A stretch of 64,000 nt of DNA from Sphingosinicella sp942492965 (GTDB taxonomy: Bacteria > Pseudomonadota > Alphaproteobacteria > Sphingomonadales > Sphingomonadaceae), in contig OW818656.1 in the NCBI GenBank assembly GCA_942492965.1, forward strand, positions 806,001 through 870,000. Direction: 5' to 3'. The position numbers and the translations under genes are program-made. This document shows, one piece after another, positions 51,866 through 60,644 of the stretch (positions within the stretch are counted from its first letter, which is position 1; each line of letters opens with the position of its first letter). The notes under the pieces were generated by a model. That model saw only the letters and a program-made list of their open reading frames with translations, had not been told where the DNA came from and ran no database searches.

Positions 51866-53178
51866 AGTTCCATAACCTCCCGCCAGTACCGGTACATGCC
51901 GCGGATCAGCGTCTCGCTGACATTATGGTCGGTATTGCCGATCCTGGTTCCGTCCAGTTCGCAGATGGTCGTGAATGCGGGATCGTGGTGGAACCCGTCC
52001 TGGCTCATCTCAACCACCTCCCCGTCGTCGGCAGAGACAAAGCCGCCCGGGCCGAAAAGGTTGGCAAGCCGCAGTCGTCGTTCGTGCATCTCCGGCGTGT
52101 CCTCCTCGAAGCCGAAGTGCGTCCACACGAAGTCGAACGCGTCCGGGCCGCAGGGGATAATCTGCCGCGTCGACAGGCAATTTACCTGCTGCTGCAGGAT
52201 GACGCTCGGGAACAGCGTCGTCATGCAGACCGTCGGGCCGCCCCACCAGGATTCTGGTACGATATCGAGGAGGCTCGGATCGTTCAGCTTCATGTTTTCG
52301 CGAAAGCTGGTGACGCCCTCGGTCACGTCCGATTTACCGCCCTCGTTGCGCTGCGAGATCATGCAGGCATGGCGCCCATGATCGTCCATCAGCAACGTCG
52401 ACTGCTGGTCAGCGCGCCACAGCCCGAAGGTCACGAACCAGGTGTGGAGCAGCCCAGGATGATAGGGATCCTTGATATTCTCCAGCATCAGCTTCCAGTT
52501 ACCCGGAATACGTTGGCGCGAATAACCGTGGAGAACCAGTTTCCGTCCATCGAACGTACGGTCGAACCATGGCAGGATCGTCGGACCCAAGTAGTTCTCG
52601 AATGACTCCACCTCCTTGCTGAAGGAGGCGAACACAACACCGTTGCGGACCGCGACTTCCAGTTTCGGGAGGCCGTGGTCCTCGAGCTGGAAATCTTTGT
52701 CCATGCCGCCTTTGCCCTTCACGCCGTTGCGGAAAGGAACACCGAGCAGCTTGCCTTCGAGATTGTAAGTCCACTGGTGATAGGGGCACGTGAACGACCG
52801 GACCTTGCCATGCCGTTCCTGACAAAAGCGCATGCCGCGATGCGCACAGCGGTTTTCAAGGACATGCACGGCGCCGCTGCGGTGACGGACCATGATGACC
52901 GAGCGTTCGCCGATCTTGGTACGCTTGAATGAACCGGTTTCCGGAATTTCGGCTTCCAGCCCCACGTAACTCCAGTGCGGCCCGTAGAAGAAGCGTTCGA
53001 GCTCCTTCTGGTACACACCCCTGTCCGTGTAGGCCCACGCCGGTATTCGGCTGAAATTGCCCACAGGCCATGCCGTGGGCGCGGCGAGACTTTCGGTATC
53101 CGCGAGAGTCATCGTGTTTTGCATCTCCCCTGATGGGGCGAGGCCCCCATTCGAGTTCTGATCATCGCTGCCTTTCAT
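51862..53178 (-). CDS. Rieske aromatic-ring-hydroxylating oxygenase alpha subunit (salicylate 5-hydroxylase type)
   Basis: A 438-residue oxygenase large subunit. The Rieske cluster ligands are C111-A-H113 and C131-PY-H134; the catalytic iron region is WKLMLENIKDPYHPGLLHTW (D237, H240, H245). It resembles salicylate 5-hydroxylase NagG in length and arrangement. Expected reaction: salicylate or a related hydroxybenzoate to gentisate, using electrons from a ferredoxin. No ferredoxin or ferredoxin-reductase gene is visible in this cluster, so these must be supplied elsewhere. An internal ATG (MQNTMT) is an alternative start. It is divergent from the fumarylpyruvate hydrolase gene over 115 bp. Confidence 0.88.
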   Translation of the reverse strand: MKGSDDQNSNGGLAPSGEMQNTMTLADTESLAAPTAWPVGNFSRIPAWAYTDRGVYQKELERFFYGPHWSYVGLEAEIPETGSFKRTKIGERSVIMVRHRSGAVHVLENRCAHRGMRFCQERHGKVRSFTCPYHQWTYNLEGKLLGVPFRNGVKGKGGMDKDFQLEDHGLPKLEVAVRNGVVFASFSKEVESFENYLGPTILPWFDRTFDGRKLVLHGYSRQRIPGNWKLMLENIKDPYHPGLLHTWFVTFGLWRADQQSTLLMDDHGRHACMISQRNEGGKSDVTEGVTSFRENMKLNDPSLLDIVPESWWGGPTVCMTTLFPSVILQQQVNCLSTRQIIPCGPDAFDFVWTHFGFEEDTPEMHERRLRLANLFGPGGFVSADDGEVVEMSQDGFHHDPAFTTICELDGTRIGNTDHNVSETLIRGMYRYWREVMEL

Positions 53179-53211
53179 ACTGCCTCACCCAAGCGTCCGC
53201 AATGGTGAATG

Positions 53212-53223
53212 TATTGCGCAATA
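53212..53223. promoter_or_regulatory. Palindrome in the gentisate divergent promoter
   Basis: TATTGCGCAATA is a perfect 12-bp palindrome in the 115-bp gap between the oxygenase alpha gene (start 53178) and the fumarylpyruvate hydrolase gene (start 53294). A candidate operator for both directions of the gentisate cluster. Confidence 0.45.
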
Positions 53224-53293
53224 TGGAATGCTATGTAGAATACGAATGACGAATTTCGGCGTCGGGTGTCGGAAGAGCAGTGAGAGGAGTGAA

Positions 53294-53989
53294 ATGAAGA
53301 CAATAGTGATGGTGCGCGACGTGCCGATGGCAGCGACAACTCAGGACGACGCCGTATTCCCCGTTGGGCGGATTTTCTGCGTTGGCAGAAACTACGCCGC
53401 ACATGCCCGCGAAATGGGAATGGACGAGCGCGATCCGCCGTTTTTCTTCACCAAGTTTCCGGGCAGTGTCGTGGCGTCGGGCAGCACAATCGCCTACCCG
53501 CGCGCAACGGAGGATTTTCAGTTCGAAGGCGAGCTTGTGATCGCTATCGGCCGCGACGGCGTTGACGTGACGCCGCAGGATGCGCTGTCCATTGTTTTCG
53601 GCTACGCCGCCGGCCTCGACATGACGCGCCGCGATCTTCAGATGCGCGCGCGGGAACAGGGACGGCCTTGGGACACGGGCAAGAACTTCGATGAGTCCGC
53701 GCCCATCGGCATGATCCATCCCGTCTCCGAAGTCGGACACATCGCGCTGGGTTCGCTGGTGCTCCGCGTCAACGGCGACATGCGACAACAGGCCGACATC
53801 GGCGATATGATCTGGAGCTGCGCCGAAATCATCTCCCATCTGAGCCACTATGGGCCGCTGCGTGCCGGCGACCTGATCTACACAGGTACGCCAGCCGGTG
53901 TCGGCGCGGTCGTGCCGGGCGACCGTGTCACGGTCGAGATCGAAGGGCTGAACCCCTTGGAAATTATGGTCGGGCCAAGGGATAATTGA
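53294..53989 (+). CDS. Fumarylpyruvate hydrolase (FAH family)
   Basis: A 231-residue fumarylacetoacetate hydrolase family enzyme, matching NagK/fumarylpyruvate hydrolases in size. FCVGRNYAAHAREMG, FFTKFPGSVV, DFQFEGELVIAIG (metal-binding EGE) and the KNFDESAPIGMI segment are visible, as is the C-terminal LIYTGTPAGVGAVVPGD. It cleaves fumarylpyruvate to fumarate and pyruvate. ATG 53294 has an AGAGGAG site upstream and is preferred over earlier in-frame starts. The next gene starts at its stop codon (TGATG), so the two are coupled. Confidence 0.9.
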   Translation: MKTIVMVRDVPMAATTQDDAVFPVGRIFCVGRNYAAHAREMGMDERDPPFFFTKFPGSVVASGSTIAYPRATEDFQFEGELVIAIGRDGVDVTPQDALSIVFGYAAGLDMTRRDLQMRAREQGRPWDTGKNFDESAPIGMIHPVSEVGHIALGSLVLRVNGDMRQQADIGDMIWSCAEIISHLSHYGPLRAGDLIYTGTPAGVGAVVPGDRVTVEIEGLNPLEIMVGPRDN

Positions 53990-54633
53990 TGGGCGCGATC
54001 GTTCTTTATGATTTTCCGCGGTCGTCGGCGAGCTACCGCGTCCGAATCGCTCTCAATCTGTGCGGCCTCGCCTATGAAAGGCGCACGGTGGACATCCGGG
54101 CTGGTGAACAGGACGGTCCCGCCTTTCTGGCCGTAAATCCGCAAGGCTTGGTGCCGTCTTTGCAGATCGACGGGCAAACGATAACCCAATCGTTTGCCAT
54201 CATCGACTATCTCGACAGGCGCTATCCGCAAGTCGGCCTGATTCCGGAAGAGCCAGCGACCCGCGCGTCTGCGCTCGCCATGGCGCAAATCATCATGTGT
54301 GATATCCATCCACTCAACAATCTGCGCGTACTGCGCTATCTGGAAGCGGAGCTTGGCGTCGATACAGACGTGCGAGATGCATGGTATGCGCGTTGGGTGA
54401 GCAGCGGCTTCCATGCGATCGAGAACATGCTCGCGGGAAAACGGTCCGACATTTTCTGCATGGGAACCAGGCCGGGCATTGTCGATCTCAGTCTGGTTCC
54501 GCAGGTGTTCAACGCCAGGCGCTTCAATGTTGATCTGACGCCATTTCCGACACTATGTAGGAATGCCGCCGCCGCAGAAGCGCTCCCGGCATTCCGGGAT
54601 GCTCATCCCGATCCGCTCTTACAGGCAGGCTGA
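53989..54633 (+). CDS. Maleylpyruvate isomerase (zeta-class glutathione S-transferase)
   Basis: A 214-residue glutathione-S-transferase-like isomerase. The N-terminal LYDFPRSSASYRVRIALNLCGLAYERR has the SSxSxRVR glutathione/active-site signature of maleylacetoacetate and maleylpyruvate isomerases, and NPQGLVPSLQIDGQTITQSFAIIDYLD is the thioredoxin-fold cis-proline region. It converts maleylpyruvate to fumarylpyruvate. ATG 53989 overlaps the hydrolase stop (TGATG); an upstream TTG is less likely. It ends 17 bp from the convergent IclR pseudogene. Confidence 0.9.
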   Translation: MGAIVLYDFPRSSASYRVRIALNLCGLAYERRTVDIRAGEQDGPAFLAVNPQGLVPSLQIDGQTITQSFAIIDYLDRRYPQVGLIPEEPATRASALAMAQIIMCDIHPLNNLRVLRYLEAELGVDTDVRDAWYARWVSSGFHAIENMLAGKRSDIFCMGTRPGIVDLSLVPQVFNARRFNVDLTPFPTLCRNAAAAEALPAFRDAHPDPLLQAG

Positions 54634-54650
54634 AGGCTGCGCGGGAAAAC

Positions 54651-55215
54651 TCATGTATCCAAGGTCTCGTGCCAGCCTAGATCCCTCGAGGCGTCCCGGC
54701 AGCATGCCTGGAAGCGCTTGATGTTTTTGAGCGTTGGCGGCGTATGCGATGCCACTGCTGTGATGACTGCCACAAGCTCATCGAAGCCGTTCATCACCGG
54801 GCATGCTGCTGCCAGAAGTCCCGGGATGAGATCGCCCATTACGCTTGCCATGCCCGCCGCGCGTACCTCCTCCACCATGCGCTCGCGGTCTGCCTGACTC
54901 ATCTGCGCCAAGAGTGTGCGATTCGTCTTCAGAAACGCATCAATCAGGCCCTTGTCTTGATAGGCCAGAAAGATCTGCCCCGTGGCCAAAGCGAACAACG
55001 GCATGACCGAGCCCGTGCTGATCGTCGAAAGGACAGGCTGCGACCCCTGTACCCAGAGCAGGATGATCGGGCCTTGCTTACTCCAGACGGAGAGCATGGT
55101 CCAAATGTCGGTCTCGTTCGAGAAGGCCCGCATTCGCTCTGTGCAGATGTCGATGACGTCCAGACGCGCCAGCGCCGAAATCGATCTCGACGGATTGAAT
55201 ACCCTGCCGACCGTC
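54651..55215 (-). pseudogene. IclR-family regulator, internally deleted (no DNA-binding domain)
   Basis: The residual frame encodes the C-terminal effector half (MRAFSNETDIWTMLSVW to SRDLGWHETLDT), closely similar to the IclR gene at 26063. Upstream DNA continues in homology through ISALARLDVIDICTERM, then jumps within a few bases to a short out-of-frame RQGIQSVE-coding piece ending about 55215. By comparison with the 26063 gene, about 190 bp, encoding most of the winged helix, is missing, and the frames no longer match. The gene cannot make a DNA-binding regulator, though a truncated effector domain could be translated from ATG 55133. It sits just downstream of the gentisate cluster. Confidence 0.75.
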
Positions 55216-55394
55216 TCGGGGCGTACGAGCCTCTCTCATCCGATCTTGGGTAATGGCTTATCTCCAGCGTTCATGCGCAGAAGGGTCTGATGCCATTAAT
55301 TCAAGGAAAGAAGCGAGGCGTATCGTAAGCTCATTTACACCCACACGCTTCGGCCGAGACGTGGAGGCCAAAGATACCGAACTGACGGCAAGCG
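55216..55394. other. Gap without a recognised gene
   Basis: About 180 bp between the IclR relic and the stop of the racemase-fold gene. No start with a ribosome-binding site and no strong repeat is seen. Confidence 0.6.
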
Positions 55395-56144
55395 CTACTT
55401 CACCAAAGTATTTGGCTTCTTGCGATACCTTGTGGCTTTACCTTGCGCACTTTCCGTGTCCACATGCAGCATATGGTCGACGATTGACTGGCAGTGCACG
55501 AATGCGGCATCGACAAGCCGGTGTTGCTCCCGCAACGCGTGTCTTATGCGTCCGAACTCCGTCGTGCCGAGTAGGATCGTTTCTGCCCCCAGCTCTACCA
55601 TTTCCATCACGACGGAGTCCAGATGCGCCAGACTGGCCGGAGTTTCAGCGTAGTGGGCGAGCTCATCAAAAATGATCCGGTCCACCTCGTTCTGCAGCCG
55701 TGCGCTTGGCGTGATAACATCTATCCGCCCATTGCAGCTAACAAGGTCAAGCAAGACCGCATCGCGTAGCGATCTGCCCGTAGCGAGAATGCCGACGCGC
55801 TTCACGCCGCGGCTCTTGATCGCGCTGCAGACGGCTTCGGCAATGTCAATAAGTGGTATGGGCAGGCCGCGTAGACGCCTTGAATAGCCGTGCCCCGTAA
55901 AGGACGCCAATGCGATGTGTCGAGCTCCGGCGTTTATGAGGTCGCGTGCGGCGTTGTAGAGGATATCTTCCACCGCAGGTCTGTCGTCCGCAAGGGAAAG
56001 CACAGGTGAAAAATCGAGCGATCGCAGCACGAGATCGGCCGAATGGTTCCCGCCCAGGCGCTCCTGTACCATTTCGTTAATGAGTCGGTAATATTCCGCC
56101 GAAGCTGTCCAACTCAACCCGCCAATAAGACCAATGCGATGCAT
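55395..56144 (-). CDS. Aspartate/glutamate racemase family protein with both catalytic residues changed
   Basis: A 249-residue YgeA-like protein beginning MHRIGLIGGLSWTASAEYYRLINEMVQERLGG. At the first catalytic position (C/T-N-T in active relatives) it has S-F-T (ALASFTGHG), and the second motif CTE is TTE (LLGTTEFGRI). It has a basic C-terminal tail. It is related to the racemase-fold gene at 40354 but is not adjacent to acylase genes. With both usual thiol/acid-base positions changed, classical two-base racemisation is doubtful; another isomerase or lyase activity is possible. Confidence 0.8.
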   Translation of the reverse strand: MHRIGLIGGLSWTASAEYYRLINEMVQERLGGNHSADLVLRSLDFSPVLSLADDRPAVEDILYNAARDLINAGARHIALASFTGHGYSRRLRGLPIPLIDIAEAVCSAIKSRGVKRVGILATGRSLRDAVLLDLVSCNGRIDVITPSARLQNEVDRIIFDELAHYAETPASLAHLDSVVMEMVELGAETILLGTTEFGRIRHALREQHRLVDAAFVHCQSIVDHMLHVDTESAQGKATRYRKKPNTLVK

Positions 56145-56244
56145 GGTTTCATCCTCTTCAGAAGGGATGTTCTGCTGTCCTAACCTGCGGAGGAGTTCAC
56201 CAAAATAATCCTTATGCCTGTTATCTCCGAGATGGATTTGCCCC

Positions 56245-57183
56245 TCACAATGGCTCCAGATCGGGAAAATGCTTCTGACTGACCTCGGAGATTACTCGGC
56301 GCATCCAGATGTGTGCGGGATTCCGGCTCATGCGGGGACTCCAAAACATTGCATACTCCAGGTCGGGTAAGGCGATGGGGGGCGCGCACGTTGCGATCGG
56401 CATGTTTCCCGCATAACTTTCGACAAGCCGTTGTTGGATGAGGGCGAAAAGATCCGTGCGCGCCACGATAAAGGGCAAGGCGCTATAAAACGGGAGAAGC
56501 ACCGCATTGTGTTGCTGCGAACGCAGGCCATCCACCTCCGGTACGCTTGTCTCGTTCTTTCCACCGTACTGAATGCGGTCGAGAAGGCTGCAGGCATGCG
56601 TTCCCGACAGATACTCATCCATCGAGACGCCGTCTTTGCTGAAACGTCCGTCAGCGCGGAACGCACAGAGCCAGCGATCCGAGAATATGTGACGTGACAT
56701 TAGCATCGGATCGCGCACCAGCGGCATTGGCGCGATAATCATGTCGATCGCATCAAGCTTTAAATTGAGTGCGGCATCACGGTTGATATGCGTGAATCTG
56801 ATCGTGGCATTGGGCGCCGCACGACTGGTTATTTCAACAAGGTAGGGAAGCAGGGTGAGAGACATATAGTCTGCCGTTGCGATGACGAACTCTCCCTCCC
56901 AGGTCGCGGGATCAAAGTGCTCCTTGTCCAGAAGGGCTTCAATCGACTGTAACGCGTCCTTGAGTTGGGTTTGCAACCGCTCGGCTCGCGGGGTGAGGCG
57001 CAGTTCGCGCCCGACCATCACCAAGAGCTCATCGTCGAAAATTTCGCGCAGCTTGCTGAGCGCTGAACTGACCGCCGGTTGTGTTAAGCCAAGGCTTTCT
57101 CCAGCGGCTGTCGCGCTGCGCGCTTGTAGCAACGCGTCCAAGGTGACGAGGAGATTGAGATTGATGCGGCGAAGGTTGACCAT
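56245..57183 (-). CDS. LysR family transcriptional regulator (NahR/NodD-like)
   Basis: A 312-residue LysR regulator. The N-terminal LRRINLNLLVTLDALLQARSATAAGESLGLTQPAVSSALSKLREIFDDELLV is the winged helix-turn-helix of the NahR/NodD/PnbR branch, often aromatic-responsive, followed by a periplasmic-binding-protein-like effector domain. ATG 57183 is preferred, with a TTG nine bases upstream as an alternative. Its target is not evident. The nearest divergent unit is none; the MetA-type outer-membrane gene lies 261 bp upstream on the same strand. Control of aromatic or alcohol catabolism genes nearby is inference. Confidence 0.88.
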   Translation of the reverse strand: MVNLRRINLNLLVTLDALLQARSATAAGESLGLTQPAVSSALSKLREIFDDELLVMVGRELRLTPRAERLQTQLKDALQSIEALLDKEHFDPATWEGEFVIATADYMSLTLLPYLVEITSRAAPNATIRFTHINRDAALNLKLDAIDMIIAPMPLVRDPMLMSRHIFSDRWLCAFRADGRFSKDGVSMDEYLSGTHACSLLDRIQYGGKNETSVPEVDGLRSQQHNAVLLPFYSALPFIVARTDLFALIQQRLVESYAGNMPIATCAPPIALPDLEYAMFWSPRMSRNPAHIWMRRVISEVSQKHFPDLEPL

Positions 57184-57453
57184 CTCTCCCAAGCTTTCCG
57201 AGGATTCGAGCTATAGTTTCGGTACGCACCCATTTGTCAAGAGGCCCCGATGGTTTCGCCCCCGTTGCTGAGCATCCTCGGTTCTGGCGGAGCGCTTTTG
57301 AAATCGGTTTCGCATCAACCTATTCCGCCGGTGCTGGGGGGAAGTCGCCTTCGGTAGCCATTATTCCAGTGCCCGTATTGTATCGGCACCACAGAGATCT
57401 GTCACGGTCGCAGTGACGGCGCGTTCTATGCCGAACATGCGCGCGGCCTTCAG

Positions 57454-58254
57454 TTATGGTGCAGGTTTTGTAATGAGAAATCCGACGTAGGCGGATATAC
57501 TCTCGTCGCCTCGGCGGTCTGCAAAGGATGTTCCGCCAGACGCGAGGAATGTCAGCTGCGACGATACCTGCCACGTACCTCCAACGGCGACACGCTGAAC
57601 GGGTCCGCTGCCGACTTCGGAAGCGCTTTCGCGGAAATACTCTCCGCCAAGTGTAATGGAGTCGGTGAGCTTTCGATCAACAACGACGCCGAAGAAAGTA
57701 GTGTCTTTTCTGCCATGCCCGGGGTTGAACGCATAGCCCCCGCCCCCGTAGATCGTCCAGACGTCGTAACTATACTGCCCCCAGGTGGGGAGAACCCATC
57801 CTACTTTCCCTGTGCCGAAGCCGCGCTGACCCGTCGGCAGTATCAAGGTCGGCGAAATGCTCAGCAGCCAATGCTCTCCCAGGACCGACGATAGCGGCAG
57901 CAACTGTTTGACGCTGACGGCGACATCACCGCCTCCGCTTGTCCATTGTCCATCCAGGGATTTTTCGTGTTCGAACGGGAGGGACGCCGACAATTGAAGG
58001 CTGTCCAATGGGCTGTAGCTGAGCTCGATACCCGTCGACGCCGATTTGTTCTCGTCTCCACTTTCTCCTGTGGCGAATATCTGTATTTCCCACGTTCCTG
58101 CGTCTGCCGTGCCGGGGTCGTCCGTCGCAAAGGGTGGGCCGGCAACCGCAGGGGTGGACAGGAGGATAAGAAATGCCGACGTAAAGGCCGCCTTTGGTGG
58201 AATGCCCTCGCGGTCGCGGTTCGGGAACAGAGTGTGCACGGCCTGACGATACAC
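57454..58254 (-). CDS. Outer-membrane protein of the MetA phenol-degradation type (PF13557-like)
   Basis: A 266-residue predicted beta-barrel. After a signal peptide (LILLSTPAVAG) comes PPFATDDPGTADAGTWEIQIFATG, characteristic of the putative MetA-pathway outer-membrane family, then alternating beta strands and a terminal AYVGFLITKPAP. Members are thought to be channels for hydrophobic or aromatic substrates, but the evidence in the family is limited. The start appears to be GTG 58254. It is divergent from the PQQ alcohol dehydrogenase gene across 93 bp, so both may respond to the same signal. Confidence 0.75.
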   Translation of the reverse strand: MYRQAVHTLFPNRDREGIPPKAAFTSAFLILLSTPAVAGPPFATDDPGTADAGTWEIQIFATGESGDENKSASTGIELSYSPLDSLQLSASLPFEHEKSLDGQWTSGGGDVAVSVKQLLPLSSVLGEHWLLSISPTLILPTGQRGFGTGKVGWVLPTWGQYSYDVWTIYGGGGYAFNPGHGRKDTTFFGVVVDRKLTDSITLGGEYFRESASEVGSGPVQRVAVGGTWQVSSQLTFLASGGTSFADRRGDESISAYVGFLITKPAP

Positions 58255-58347
58255 TCGTTCCGCTGAGCGTCACCGCACACTTCACTGATGGGACCTATTG
58301 ATCGTTTTGATAAGCGGTACCGGGTGGCATCACCTTAGTATCGCTTC

Positions 58348-60621
58348 ATGAACACTGCATGCGAACTCCAGGCGCTTTCTCTCCCTCGTCCTCGCCGAGG
58401 TGCTTTATTGTCGGTACGTTCCGGCGTAATGGTGCTGGTGATTGCCTGCGGGCTGTCGGCCTGCTCGCCGGGTTCGGACGCAACACCGCCCGACGCCGCG
58501 AAGAGCGGACGCTATGGCTGGGTTGATGAGCAGAGACTTGCTGCGGCCAGCAATGAGCCGGGTAACTGGTACACGAATGGGCGAGACGAGGACGGATCGT
58601 ACTTTTCTCCACTGAGCAAGATCGACAAATCAAACGTCAGTCGCTTGGGCTTCTCATGGTCCTATGATTTGGGCACGGCCCGCGGCCAGGAGGCGACGCC
58701 GATTGTCGTCGATGGCGTGATGTACACGGTCGGCATCTGGGGCAGGGTCTATGCACTGGATGCTGTGACAGGCAAGGAGCTGTGGACCTTCATCCCGGAT
58801 ATCGATGGTCAGTACGGGCGCTACGCGTGCTGCGATGTGGTGCAGCGCGGTCTCGCTGTGTGGAAGGGCAAGGTGTACGCGGGGTCGACCGACGGCTTTC
58901 TTCATGCCCTCGATGCGCGTACCGGCAAGCTCGTATGGCGTGCCGATACGTTGCCGCGTGAGGCCCGTCTGAAAAAGCTGCGCTACACCTCGAGCGGCTC
59001 TCCCCAGATTGCCGGCGACCTCGTGGCTATCGGCAATGGCGGCGCCGATTTCGGTGTTAGAGGCTTCGTTAGTGCATTCGATCTCGAGACAGGAAAGTTG
59101 AGCTGGCGCTTCTATACCGTCCCACGCAACCCGGCAGAAGGGCCGCAGGAATCGGTGCATCTGGAGAAGGCGATCAAGACATGGGATCCCGACGGAGCGT
59201 GGGTTCGCCATGGGGGCGGCGGAACGGCGTGGGACGGCATGGCGTACGACCCCAAGCTCGACCTCCTGTACGTCGGCACGGGTAACGGTGCGCCCTACGA
59301 TTACACGGTGCGAAGTCCAAAAGGCGGAGATAACCTCTATCTCGCTTCAATTCTCGCCATTCGCTCGAAAACCGGTGAGTTGGTCTGGCATTTCCAGCAG
59401 ATACCCGGCGAACGATGGGACTATACGGCTACGCAGAAATTTATTCTCGCGGACATTGAGGTCGGTGGCAGAAGGCGGCCGGTCATCATGCAGGCACCTA
59501 AAAACGGCTTCTTTTACGTTCTTGATCGGGCAACAGGAGAATTTCTCTCCGGCAAGCCATTTGTTCCCCTGAACTGGGCGCGTGCTCTCGATGCTCGGGG
59601 TCGGCCAATTCCAACGCCCGCGGCCGACTACAAGACTGGTCCTAAGCTTATCTCACCCAGTTTTGCGGGTGGTCATAACTGGCAGCCGATGTCCCGCGAT
59701 CCGCGCACAGGTGTCGTTTATATCCCGGCCTATGAAGAAGCCGTCGTTATGGTCGACTCGGCGAAGCGCCCGATCGGCAACGTGCCTGGGCAATTCACCC
59801 TTTACCCGATCTATCCCGACGCGATTCAATCGGAGGAGGTAAAGAAGAACTTGGGAGAGCTTCCGCCGCTTTCCGAACTTGCGAAACTCGCGGGCCGTAA
59901 GGCGAACGCGCTGGAGCCTTATACTGTTCTGAAGGCATTTGATCCCCTCAGTGGTAAGATTTTGTGGGAAGACAGAACGCAGCAGTTCATGGCGTCGGGT
60001 ATCATGACGACGGGCGGAGACCTGCTTGTGACAGGCCGTGCGGATGGAAATTTGACCGTATTCGACTCCAAGACGGGTAAATTGCTGAAGTCTATTCAGA
60101 CGGGCACGAGCATTCTCGCGGCGCCGATGACCTATGTCGTCAAAGGGCGCCAGTATATTGCGGTGATGGCGGGTTACGGCGGTGGCGGCGGATTCGCCTA
60201 CCCGGAGCATACTGCGGCCTACCGGCATGGTAACGCAAATCGCATTCTGGTCTTCGAACTGGACGGCGGCCCGGTGCCAATGCCGACCAAGCCGCCGGTC
60301 ATGCCCATTAGTGCGCCTTCGCGCTGGGCAGTCGGACCCGGCGACGAGGAGGCGGGGCGCAAGTTGTTCTTCAAGAACTGCGCGAGCTGCCATACATTCG
60401 GACCAGGATTGGCTCCCGATCTGCGGCGAATGGCGCCGGCCTCGCATGAAGTCTTTGGGGCGATCTTGCTTGAAGGCCTACTCGCACCGAACGGCATGGG
60501 TCGATTTGATGACACGCTATCGAAAAAAGAAGTTCAGCAGATTCATGGCTATATCATAGCCGAAGCCAGACGCGCGGGCGCCGAGAGCGCCCCGACAACG
60601 AAATCAGGCCGTGCACAGTAG
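58348..60621 (+). CDS. PQQ-dependent alcohol dehydrogenase with C-terminal cytochrome c domain (lipoprotein)
   Basis: A 757-residue quinohaemoprotein alcohol dehydrogenase. A lipobox LSAC (C39) suggests a membrane-anchored periplasmic lipoprotein. The eight-bladed PQQ propeller has the vicinal disulfide YACCDVV (C161-C162) and repeated W-motif segments; the C-terminus has a haem-binding CASCH (residues about 678-682). It should oxidise an alcohol or aldehyde and pass electrons to the respiratory chain. A serine hydrolase gene follows 23 bp downstream. PQQ biosynthesis genes are not in the window. Confidence 0.9.
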   Translation: MNTACELQALSLPRPRRGALLSVRSGVMVLVIACGLSACSPGSDATPPDAAKSGRYGWVDEQRLAAASNEPGNWYTNGRDEDGSYFSPLSKIDKSNVSRLGFSWSYDLGTARGQEATPIVVDGVMYTVGIWGRVYALDAVTGKELWTFIPDIDGQYGRYACCDVVQRGLAVWKGKVYAGSTDGFLHALDARTGKLVWRADTLPREARLKKLRYTSSGSPQIAGDLVAIGNGGADFGVRGFVSAFDLETGKLSWRFYTVPRNPAEGPQESVHLEKAIKTWDPDGAWVRHGGGGTAWDGMAYDPKLDLLYVGTGNGAPYDYTVRSPKGGDNLYLASILAIRSKTGELVWHFQQIPGERWDYTATQKFILADIEVGGRRRPVIMQAPKNGFFYVLDRATGEFLSGKPFVPLNWARALDARGRPIPTPAADYKTGPKLISPSFAGGHNWQPMSRDPRTGVVYIPAYEEAVVMVDSAKRPIGNVPGQFTLYPIYPDAIQSEEVKKNLGELPPLSELAKLAGRKANALEPYTVLKAFDPLSGKILWEDRTQQFMASGIMTTGGDLLVTGRADGNLTVFDSKTGKLLKSIQTGTSILAAPMTYVVKGRQYIAVMAGYGGGGGFAYPEHTAAYRHGNANRILVFELDGGPVPMPTKPPVMPISAPSRWAVGPGDEEAGRKLFFKNCASCHTFGPGLAPDLRRMAPASHEVFGAILLEGLLAPNGMGRFDDTLSKKEVQQIHGYIIAEARRAGAESAPTTKSGRAQ

Positions 60622-60644
60622 ATTATGTAGTACCGAGAAAGGAA

